Assembly: GCF_025145285.1 (NCBI RefSeq)
Contig: NZ_CP102251.1
Coordinates: forward strand, 1,488,001-1,552,000
Direction of reading: 5' to 3'
Origin: Alistipes onderdonkii
Lineage (GTDB): Bacteria > Bacteroidota > Bacteroidia > Bacteroidales > Rikenellaceae
DNA: 64,000 nt
The notes beneath the pieces are model-generated. The model saw only the letters and a list, made by a program, of their open reading frames with translations. It made no database searches and was not told the origin of the DNA. The position numbers and the translations under genes are program-made. Position 1 is the stretch's first letter. Each line of letters opens with the position of its first letter. Of this stretch, positions 1 to 6,823 are shown piece by piece.

Positions 1-1
1 G

Positions 2-1798
2 AACAGAACCGCGGAGGTCGTGGGGCGTCATTTCGACGCCGCGCACCGGCCGCTGCTGATCTCGAACGCCTGCATCTCGGGGGTTTCGGCCATCGTCATC
101 GCGGCGCGGCTGATCCGCAGCGGCCGGTACGACCATGTCTTCGTGGCGGGATTCGACCTGCTGAGCGACTTCATCGTCAGCGGATTCAACGCCTTCAAGT
201 CGGTGAGCCCGACGCTTTGCCGTCCCTACGATGCGGCACGCGACGGGCTGACGCTGGGCGAAGCGTGCGGCGCCGTCCTGCTGACACGCGACCGACGGCT
301 CTCGGCCACGGGCGTGAGCGTGGCGGGAGGCGGAATCTCGAACGACGCCAACCACATATCGGCGCCTTCGCGCACAGGCGACGGGCTCTGGTACGCTATC
401 CGCGCGGCACTCGCCGAGGCGGGAATCGGGGCCGGGGAGATCGGGCTGGTAAACACCCACGGCACGGCGACCGTCTACAACGACGAGATGGAAAGCAGGG
501 CGCTGCACCTCGCAGGATTGTGCGGCGTGCCCTGCAACTCGCTGAAGCCCTATTTCGGACATACCCTGGGGGCTTCGGGCGTGATCGAGAGCATCGTTAC
601 GGTACGGGAGCTGTGCGAGGGCACCTGCTTCGGGGTGAAGGGCTACGCGAAGTGCGGGGTACCCTACCCGCCCGACGTGAGCGCCGCGCACCGCAAGATA
701 CGGACGGACGCGGCGCTGAAAACCGCCTCGGGATTCGGGGGCTGCAACGCCGCGGTCGTATTCCGCCGCGCAGCGGGCCCCGACGCCGCGCCCGGAAATG
801 AAACGGCAACGGGACAAGGGTGTGGGCCAAACACAGATGTGCAAGGCGGGAACGACTGCCTGGAGGCTGCCTGTGCCCGAAGCGGAACGGCTATGAGCGC
901 GAATGACCGGGCGCGTGGCAAAAATGCGGTCGGGCACGGGAATCCGGACACCGGAGAAAAGGCCGGCGGCCATGCGGAAACCGGCACAGGACGACACGGC
1001 AGCGGAATCCGCTGTCACGATACGGCTCACGTCGTCATTGCGCAACACCCTTCGCTGCCGTTCGACGCCTTCATCCGCGAAAGATACCGGGCGCTCGCAG
1101 ACCCGAACATGAAATTCTCGAAGATGGACGACCTGTGCAAGCTGGCCTACGTCGCCTCGTGCGAACTGCTCTCCGGACACAGGCCCGATTGCCCGGCGGA
1201 GCGCATCGGCGTGGTGATGGCCAACCGCAGCGCCTCGCTCGACAGCGACCGGCGCCACCAGGCGATCATCGACGCCGGGGACGGGTGCGGGGCTTCACCG
1301 GCGGTGTTCGTCTACACGCTGCCCAACATCATGCTGGGGCAGGTGGCGATCAAGCACGGGCTGAAGGGAGAGAGCACTTTTTTTGCGTTCCCGGACAAAA
1401 GCAGTAACTTTATCCGGGAATACGCCGCTTCGCTGATCGCCGAAGGGCGCATGGACGCCGTCCTGTGGGGCTGGTGCGAATTCGACGGCGGCAGCTACGA
1501 CTGCGAACTGACATTAACCGAAAAAACGGGACAAAATACGATGGAAGATCTGGAACTGCAACTCAAACAACAAATTATCGAAGCGCTGAACCTCGAGGAG
1601 ATCACCGCCGACGAGATAGCGACCGACGCGCCGCTGTTCGGCGACGGGCTGGGACTCGACTCGATCGACGCACTGGAAATCACCCTCCTGCTCGAAAAAC
1701 ACTACGGCATACGGCTGGCAAACCCGGCCCAGGCCAAACCGATATTCTATTCGGTAGCCACGCTGGCCGACTATATCCGCAAGAACCGCCCGCAATGA
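2..1798 (+). CDS. Ketosynthase / KS-like / acyl carrier protein fusion (5' partial)
   Basis: The frame is open to the left edge, so roughly the first third of the ketosynthase is missing. The visible KS part keeps the FabF-type triad: Cys in NACISG (codon 71-73), His in NTHGTATV, and Lys/His in SLKPYFGHTLGASG, then the glycine motif SGFGGCNA. A low-complexity Gly/Ala/Thr/Asp linker of about 90 residues (nt 780-1020) leads to a second region of about 170 residues resembling the short ketosynthase-like proteins of aryl-polyene clusters (FSKMDDLCKLAYVAS, RIGVVMANRSAS). An acyl carrier protein ends the chain; its phosphopantetheine Ser lies in GLGLDSIDALE (codon 1661-1663). In related clusters these are usually separate genes. 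An internal ATG at 1541 could still start a free ACP, but no stop separates it from the upstream part. The stop overlaps the next start as ATGA. Expected role: condensation and acyl carriage in polyene synthesis. Confidence 0.85.
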   Translation, partial: NRTAEVVGRHFDAAHRPLLISNACISGVSAIVIAARLIRSGRYDHVFVAGFDLLSDFIVSGFNAFKSVSPTLCRPYDAARDGLTLGEACGAVLLTRDRRLSATGVSVAGGGISNDANHISAPSRTGDGLWYAIRAALAEAGIGAGEIGLVNTHGTATVYNDEMESRALHLAGLCGVPCNSLKPYFGHTLGASGVIESIVTVRELCEGTCFGVKGYAKCGVPYPPDVSAAHRKIRTDAALKTASGFGGCNAAVVFRRAAGPDAAPGNETATGQGCGPNTDVQGGNDCLEAACARSGTAMSANDRARGKNAVGHGNPDTGEKAGGHAETGTGRHGSGIRCHDTAHVVIAQHPSLPFDAFIRERYRALADPNMKFSKMDDLCKLAYVASCELLSGHRPDCPAERIGVVMANRSASLDSDRRHQAIIDAGDGCGASPAVFVYTLPNIMLGQVAIKHGLKGESTFFAFPDKSSNFIREYAASLIAEGRMDAVLWGWCEFDGGSYDCELTLTEKTGQNTMEDLELQLKQQIIEALNLEEITADEIATDAPLFGDGLGLDSIDALEITLLLEKHYGIRLANPAQAKPIFYSVATLADYIRKNRPQ

Positions 1799-2958
1799 GC
1801 ATAGCCGTCTGCGGCATAGGGATCGTCTCGGCCATCGGCATCGGAGCCGGGGAGACGCTCGGGAGCCTGCGCACCGGACGCAGCGGAATCGGGAAGCCGA
1901 CGCTTCTCGGTTCTGCTGTCGGCGTGCCCGTGGGCGAAGTGAAACGGGACAACGCGGCGCTCGGGGAGCTGCTCGGCATCCCGGAGCGCGAACATCCCTC
2001 CCGCACCGCCCTGCTGGGCATGGCGGCGGCCGCACAGGCCGTGGCGGATGCGGCGATCCCCGCCGGGGCGCGCGTAGCACTCGTCTCGGGCACCTCGGTA
2101 GGCGGCATGGATCTGACGGAGAATTTTTACCGCGACTTCCGCACGGACAAGGCGAAAGGGAGGCTGCGCGACGTGGCGGGGCACGACTGTGCCGACAGCA
2201 CGCAACGGATCGCCCGCCACTGCGGTATCGGAGGTTACACGGCGACGGTCAGCACGGCCTGCTCGTCGGCCGCAAACGCCATCGTCACCGGCGCCCTGCT
2301 GCTCGGGAGCGGCATGGCCGACTATGTGGTGGCCGGGGGCACGGATGCCCTCTGCCGTTTCACGCTCAACGGCTTCAACTCGCTCTCGGTACTCGACCGG
2401 GAGCCCTGCCGTCCGTTCGACGCCACGCGAGCCGGGCTGAACCTGGGCGAAGGGGCGGGTTACCTCGTCCTCACGCACGAAAGGCCAGGCATGCGCACCT
2501 ACTGCCGCCTGGCGGGATATGCCAATGCCAACGACGCCCATCACCAGACGGCCTCGTCGCAAACGGGCGAGGGCGCATACCGCGCCATGGCCGGGGCGCT
2601 GGCGCAAAGCGGGCTGCGCCGCGTGGACTACATCAACGTCCACGGCACGGCGACCCCGAACAACGACCTCACGGAAGGCACCGCCCTGCGGCGGCTGTTC
2701 GGCGGACAGGTGCCGCCGTTCAGTTCGACGAAAGGCTACACGGGCCATGCGCTCGCCGCGGCGGGAGGCATCGAGGCCGTATTGGCGGTGCTGGCTATCA
2801 CACACGGGCTGCGCTACGGCAACCCCGGATTCGCGGAGCCGATCCCGGAACTCGGGCTGCACCCCGTAGCACGGACGCAAGAGGCCGACGTACGTTCGGT
2901 GCTCTCAAATTCGTTCGGGTTCGGCGGCAACTGCTGTTCGTTAATCTTTGCCAAATGA
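1795..2958 (+). CDS. Beta-ketoacyl-ACP synthase, FabF type
   Basis: A 387-residue thiolase-fold condensing enzyme of usual FabF length. All catalytic residues are present: Cys156 (STACSS), His283 (NVHGTATPNND), Lys313 and His318 (STKGYTGHALAAAGG). The C-terminal SFGFGGNC glycine loop is also present. It should decarboxylate malonyl-ACP and extend an ACP-bound acyl chain in the cytoplasm. The start at 1795 is chosen because its ATG overlaps the previous stop (ATGA), which suggests translational coupling; the next gene overlaps its own stop in the same way. Its partner is probably the Cys-less KS-like protein encoded next, as in KS/chain-length-factor pairs, but this pairing is inferred from order alone. 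A primary FabF for housekeeping fatty acids is unlikely in this context. Confidence 0.9.
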   Translation: MSIAVCGIGIVSAIGIGAGETLGSLRTGRSGIGKPTLLGSAVGVPVGEVKRDNAALGELLGIPEREHPSRTALLGMAAAAQAVADAAIPAGARVALVSGTSVGGMDLTENFYRDFRTDKAKGRLRDVAGHDCADSTQRIARHCGIGGYTATVSTACSSAANAIVTGALLLGSGMADYVVAGGTDALCRFTLNGFNSLSVLDREPCRPFDATRAGLNLGEGAGYLVLTHERPGMRTYCRLAGYANANDAHHQTASSQTGEGAYRAMAGALAQSGLRRVDYINVHGTATPNNDLTEGTALRRLFGGQVPPFSSTKGYTGHALAAAGGIEAVLAVLAITHGLRYGNPGFAEPIPELGLHPVARTQEADVRSVLSNSFGFGGNCCSLIFAK

Positions 2959-3992
2959 AACTCTACGTCAACTGCATCACATCGGGCGCCGGGCTGCGCC
3001 GCGACATCAAGGAGCTGATCCCCGAAATGAACCTCCGCCGGAGGATGAGCCGCGTGGTGAAGTCGGGCGTCGCGGCGGGCATCGAATCGCTGCTGGAATT
3101 CGGCGACCGGGCGGCGGTCGAGGCCGTGGTCACGGCCACGGGGCTGGGGTGCATCGCCGACAGCGAGAAATTCCTCGACTCGCTGATCGCCAACGAAGAG
3201 CGGATGCTCAACCCGACGCCGTTCATCCAGTCGACGTTCAACACGGTCGGGGCGCAGATCGCCCTGCTGCGCGGGCTGCACTGCTATAATACGACCTACG
3301 CCAACCGCTGGACGAGCTTCGAGAACGCCCTGACGGATGCCGCACTGCGCATCGGCGCGGGGCTGTCGCGGGCGGTGCTGGTCGGGGCGTTCGACGAGAC
3401 GACGCCGTCGGCCGGGATAATCCTGCAACGCCTCAGGGTGGCACAACAGGGCGGCTGGGGCGAATCGTCGGTATTCTTCGTGCTGACCGCCGAAGCGTTC
3501 GACACCTCGGTCGCGGCGATCACGGGGATCCGGTTCCCGGACGGCACAGCCATCGGGGAAAGCGCCGGCAGTGAATTCCCGGACGGGGAAAGCGCCGGCA
3601 CGGGAAGAATCCACTCCCGGGAAGACGCCGGCACAAGGACATCGGCCGGGGACAACGCCGGCCGTGAAATCCCGGCCGGGGGAAGTCCCGGCACGGGGGC
3701 GGCCGCCGGGAACGGGGAGGAACCGGGGAATACGCCGCAAAGCGGCGAGCGCCGGACTATACGTGCGTCGATGAGCGGCGTGACGCCCCATTTCACGGCC
3801 ATCGCCGAGGTGTTCCGCCGCGTGGTCGCCGGGGAGGCCGGGAATACGGGTAAGGCCGGAAATATCGGGAACGCCGGGAGCATCGAGGACACCGGGGACA
3901 TCGGGAACGCGGGGAACGCCGGGCAGAGGATCGTGCTTTACAACGATTTCCCGGGCAGCACCGTATCCGCCATCGAATTGACATGTATGTAA
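2955..3992 (+). CDS. KS-like chain-length-factor-type protein with Gly-rich repeats
   Basis: The first 190 residues follow the ketosynthase fold seen in aryl-polyene clusters (NPTPFIQSTFNTVGAQIALL, then VGAFDETTPSAG), but the nucleophile site reads CYNTTYANRW with no Cys at the expected place. It is therefore probably a non-catalytic KS partner. The sequence is interrupted twice by low-complexity segments: a Gly/Ala/Ser/Asp-rich stretch from about residue 196 to 260, and a collagen-like [A/I/T]-G-[N/K/S/D] run at residues 295-324. KS-like sequence resumes between them (SGVTPHFTAIAEVFRRVV) and after the second (IVLYNDFPGSTVSAIEL). The ATG overlaps the upstream stop (ATGA), and the 3' end overlaps the next gene by 10 nt. 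A chain-length or heterodimer role with the preceding KS is an inference. Confidence 0.75.
   Translation: MKLYVNCITSGAGLRRDIKELIPEMNLRRRMSRVVKSGVAAGIESLLEFGDRAAVEAVVTATGLGCIADSEKFLDSLIANEERMLNPTPFIQSTFNTVGAQIALLRGLHCYNTTYANRWTSFENALTDAALRIGAGLSRAVLVGAFDETTPSAGIILQRLRVAQQGGWGESSVFFVLTAEAFDTSVAAITGIRFPDGTAIGESAGSEFPDGESAGTGRIHSREDAGTRTSAGDNAGREIPAGGSPGTGAAAGNGEEPGNTPQSGERRTIRASMSGVTPHFTAIAEVFRRVVAGEAGNTGKAGNIGNAGSIEDTGDIGNAGNAGQRIVLYNDFPGSTVSAIELTCM
3541..3735 (+). repeat. Degenerate GC-rich in-frame repeat in KS-like gene
   Basis: Imperfect units around GGGGAAAGCGCCGGCA recur in frame and encode GESAG / DNAGRE / GGSPGTG-type peptide, giving a flexible insert. The text resembles the non-coding tracts at 44060-44135 and 57420-57780. 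Confidence 0.7.
3837..3926 (+). repeat. Ten-unit 9-bp tandem repeat, collagen-like
   Basis: Ten consecutive 9-bp units, for example gccgggaat and atcgggaac, are read in frame as AGN-TGK-AGN-IGN-AGS-IED-TGD-IGN-AGN-AGQ. Nine of the ten units have Gly in the middle position. Unit length divisible by three would let copy number vary without a frameshift. Confidence 0.9.
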
Positions 3993-4669
3993 TTATCGCC
4001 ATAATCGCCGCGGGGTTCGCCCTTTTCTACTGCTCCTACCAGATCAGGCTGGGGGCGTATGTCCGCAGCCTGTGCCGCAACCGGGCGGCGGGGCACGTCG
4101 TGGCGCTGACGTTCGACGACGGGCCCGACCCCGAGCAGACGCCGCGCGTATTGGACACGCTGAGGGAACACGGCGTACGGGCGACCTTCTTCCTGATCGG
4201 CAGCAAGGCGGAGCTGCACCCGGAGATCGTACGCCGCATGGCCGCCGAGGGGCACGCAATCGGCATTCACACGTGGAGCCACAGCCCCGGCTTCCCGATG
4301 CGGCGAAGCGGGGCGATGGCGGCCGACATCCTGCGGTGCAGGGAGTCGCTGCGCGGGATAACCGGCGTGGAAACCGACCTTTTCCGGCCCCCCTACGGAG
4401 TCACGAACCCGATGGTGGCACGCGCCGTGAAACGGACGCGAAGCCGCTGCGTGGGCTGGAGCATCCGCTCGCTCGACACGCTCCGGCACCGCAGCCGCGA
4501 GGCCGTGGCACGCCGTATCCGCCGACGGCTGGGCGACGGCAAGGTGATCCTGCTGCACGACGACCGCCCCGGCGCCGGACGCCTGCTGGCGCTGGTGCTC
4601 GACGACCTCGAACGTCGGGGGTACCGCACGGCGACCGTATGCGAACTGTTTAAAACCGAGAAACCATGA
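3983..4669 (+). CDS. Polysaccharide deacetylase (NodB homology) family
   Basis: 228 residues with one N-terminal membrane anchor (about residues 2-18) followed by a NodB catalytic domain. Metal and catalytic motifs are complete: TFDDGPD with Asp45 (base) and Asp46 (metal), HTWSH with His96 and His100 (metal ligands), RPPYG, and LLHDD near the C-terminus. Family members remove N-acetyl or O-acetyl groups from carbohydrates at the cell surface. The gene sits inside the lipid operon with 10 nt overlap upstream and an ATGA overlap downstream. Its substrate may thus be a sugar or an acylated pigment head group attached by the glycosyltransferase of the same operon; this is inference. The protein is short, essentially anchor plus catalytic domain. 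Confidence 0.85.
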   Translation: MYVIIAIIAAGFALFYCSYQIRLGAYVRSLCRNRAAGHVVALTFDDGPDPEQTPRVLDTLREHGVRATFFLIGSKAELHPEIVRRMAAEGHAIGIHTWSHSPGFPMRRSGAMAADILRCRESLRGITGVETDLFRPPYGVTNPMVARAVKRTRSRCVGWSIRSLDTLRHRSREAVARRIRRRLGDGKVILLHDDRPGAGRLLALVLDDLERRGYRTATVCELFKTEKP

Positions 4670-5283
4670 AGATAGCGTCACTTCTTTTCATCCCCGCCCT
4701 GCTCCTGTCGGGGCTCACGGCCCGGGCCGGGCTGCCCGCGTCGTTCAAAGAGCGGCTCGCCGAAGCCAGCCGCGAGAACAGGACTATCCAGTGCGACTTC
4801 ACGCAGCGCAAACAGGTGTGCCGCATGAAGAACGAGATCGAGCTCAAAGGCCGCTTCTATTACGACAACAGCCTGGCCATGGCGCTCGACTACACCGTGC
4901 CCGAAGGCGACAAGGTGATTATCCGCAACGACCGCATCATCCTCAAAACGGCCGGGCAGGTGACCCAGACCGCGACGTCGGCCAACCCCATGCTGCAACA
5001 GGTGGCGCTGATGATCCGCGCCAGCATGACCGGCGACCTCTCGCAGTTCGGCCAGGGGTGGCAGATCGGCTACACCGAAAAGGAGGGTGTCGGGGAGGTG
5101 AAAATGGTTCCCGAGTCGAAGCGCGCCCGCAAGTACATCGACTCGATCACGCTCTGCTTCGACCTGAGGGACATGACCTTAGACCGCATGGAACTCTGCG
5201 AGACCGAGGGCGGGCATTCGGTCTACGAATTCCGCAACAAGCGTTTCAACCTCCCGGTCGACCCCGCAAGGTTCAACCCGTAA
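4666..5283 (+). CDS. LolA-like outer-membrane lipoprotein carrier family
   Basis: 205 residues with a clear signal peptide (MKIASLLFIPALLLSGLTARA). The mature part has the LolA/LolB-like layout of an N-terminal helix (SFKERLAEASRENRTIQCDFTQ) followed by beta-strands (GRFYYDNSLAMALDY, DKVIIRNDRIIL). Periplasmic LolA-like proteins shuttle lipids or lipoproteins in a hydrophobic half-barrel. Copies inside aryl-polyene-type clusters are thought to help carry the lipid product toward the outer membrane together with the MMPL exporter encoded downstream. The start overlaps the preceding stop (ATGA). It is probably not the housekeeping LolA, given the location and the divergent sequence. Confidence 0.75.
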   Translation: MKIASLLFIPALLLSGLTARAGLPASFKERLAEASRENRTIQCDFTQRKQVCRMKNEIELKGRFYYDNSLAMALDYTVPEGDKVIIRNDRIILKTAGQVTQTATSANPMLQQVALMIRASMTGDLSQFGQGWQIGYTEKEGVGEVKMVPESKRARKYIDSITLCFDLRDMTLDRMELCETEGGHSVYEFRNKRFNLPVDPARFNP

Positions 5284-5300
5284 CCCAGAGACCACACCCG

Positions 5301-5669
5301 ATGCAAGACCTGTTCACCAGCATAGACAACTACTTGGCCCAGGAGGGGCATTACGCTTTCCGCGTGCGGCTCGATGCGTCGCACCCGGTCTACCGGGGGC
5401 ATTTCCCGGGGCACCCGGTGCTGCCGGGGGTCTGCACGCTGCAACTCGTACGGGAATGCCTGAACCGCGGCACGGGGCGCAGGTTCCGCTATGCGGCCAT
5501 CCGCGAATGCAAGTTCCTCGGCATGGTCGTGCCGCAGGCGGACGAACTGCTGGAGATCGACATCCGGGTGGGGGACGACACGCCGGAGGGCACGAGGCTC
5601 TCCTGCACGATTACGAACCACGGAAAGACGGTGCTCAAACTCAGGGGCACCGTATGCGAAATGCCATGA
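5301..5669 (+). CDS. 3-hydroxyacyl-ACP dehydratase, FabZ/ApeP-like hotdog protein
   Basis: 122 residues, a single hotdog fold. The signature GHFPGHPVLPGV (residues 33-44) includes the FabZ catalytic His34. It should dehydrate the beta-hydroxyacyl-ACP intermediate so that conjugated double bonds accumulate. The helix after the signature and the strands EIDIRVGD and TRLSCTITNHGKTVLKLRG fit the family. The ATG at 5301 lies 17 nt after the LolA-like stop, one of the few non-overlapping junctions in the operon. The 3' end overlaps the glycosyltransferase start (ATGA at 5666). Dehydratases of this length in aryl-polyene clusters are often named ApeI or ApeP; which one this is cannot be decided from sequence alone. 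Confidence 0.85.
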   Translation: MQDLFTSIDNYLAQEGHYAFRVRLDASHPVYRGHFPGHPVLPGVCTLQLVRECLNRGTGRRFRYAAIRECKFLGMVVPQADELLEIDIRVGDDTPEGTRLSCTITNHGKTVLKLRGTVCEMP

Positions 5670-6823
5670 CCATCGAGCGGAACGACATACTGGCGGTGAT
5701 CCCGACCTACAACAACGAAAAGACCCTCGCCCGAGTCATCGGAGAGGTGCGCCGCTACTGCACGGACGTGCTGGTGGTGAACGACGGGTCGACCGACTCG
5801 ACGGCGGGGATAATCGCCGGGGCGGGCGTCGGGAGCATCTCCTACGCCCCGAACCGGGGCAAGGGATACGCCCTGCGCCGGGCGCTGCGCTACGCCGCGG
5901 AGCACGGCTACCGTTACATGCTGACGATCGACTCGGACGGGCAGCACTACGCCTCGGACATCCCGAAATTCGTCGAAGAGATCGCAAAGACCCCCGACGC
6001 ACTGCTCGTGGGGGCACGCAACCTGAGGTCGGACAACATGCCGGGCAAAAACACCTTCGCCAACAAGTTCTCGAACTTCTGGTTCCGCGTGGAGACGGGC
6101 ATCCGCCTCGACGACACGCAGTCGGGGTTCCGGCTCTACCCCGTGCGGCGGATGAAGGGGATGCGTTTCGCGACGCGCCGCTACGAGTTCGAGGTCGAAG
6201 TGCTGGTACGCGCCGCATGGCGCGGGATCGAGGTGCGCAACATCCCGGTGAGGGTTTTCTACCCCGAAAAGGCCGAGCGCGTGTCGCATTTCCGCCCGGG
6301 CAAGGACTTCACGCGCATCAGCATCCTCAACACGCTGCTCGTGCTCGGGGCGCTGCTGTTCTATTATCCCTGGCGGTTCCTGCGGTCGCTCACCCGGGAG
6401 AGAGTCCGGCGTTTCATAGCCGACAACATCACCCGGTCGAAGGACTCGAACCCGCGGCTGGCCGCCTCGATCGGGCTGGGCGTCTTCTTCGGCATCGCCC
6501 CGCTGTGGGGCTACCAGATGATCGCGGCCGCCGTTACGGCGCATTTCACACACCTGAACAAAGCCGTGGCGGTTATCAGCTCGAACATCAGCATCCCGCC
6601 GATGATCCCGTTCATCCTTTACGGAAGTTACTGGACGGGGGCGCAGGTCTTGCAGCGCGACATGCCGCTCTCGCTCTCGGACATCACCCTGGAACGGGTG
6701 GCCGCAGACCTCGTACAATACATCGCGGGCAGCTTCACGATGGCCGCCGTATGCGGTGCGGCCGCGACGGCGGTCGGCTATGCCCTGCTCGTACTCTGTA
6801 AACGCACGCCCGGCCATGAATAA
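5666..6823 (+). CDS. Glycosyltransferase family 2 fused to DUF2062
   Basis: 385 residues. The N-terminal 230 residues form a GT-A domain of the dolichol-phosphate-mannose-synthase type: AVIPTYNNEKTLARVI, VVNDGSTDST, TIDSDGQH (metal-binding DxD region) and DTQSGFRLYP. A hydrophobic segment (ILNTLLVLGALLFYYPW) leads to a DUF2062 membrane domain (SIGLGVFFGIAPLWGYQM, then two further hydrophobic stretches). It should transfer a sugar from a nucleotide or polyprenyl donor to a lipid at the inner face of the membrane. Start 5666 is chosen over the in-frame ATG at 5654 because it forms ATGA with the previous stop. The coding sequence overlaps the next gene by 8 nt. The fused GT2-DUF2062 layout is typical of Bacteroidetes lipid clusters. 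Confidence 0.85.
   Translation: MTIERNDILAVIPTYNNEKTLARVIGEVRRYCTDVLVVNDGSTDSTAGIIAGAGVGSISYAPNRGKGYALRRALRYAAEHGYRYMLTIDSDGQHYASDIPKFVEEIAKTPDALLVGARNLRSDNMPGKNTFANKFSNFWFRVETGIRLDDTQSGFRLYPVRRMKGMRFATRRYEFEVEVLVRAAWRGIEVRNIPVRVFYPEKAERVSHFRPGKDFTRISILNTLLVLGALLFYYPWRFLRSLTRERVRRFIADNITRSKDSNPRLAASIGLGVFFGIAPLWGYQMIAAAVTAHFTHLNKAVAVISSNISIPPMIPFILYGSYWTGAQVLQRDMPLSLSDITLERVAADLVQYIAGSFTMAAVCGAAATAVGYALLVLCKRTPGHE

Noticed and set aside
1541..1798. Separate ACP gene
   Set aside because: The frame runs without a stop from the KS-like part into the ACP and there is no clear leader; noted as a possible internal start instead.
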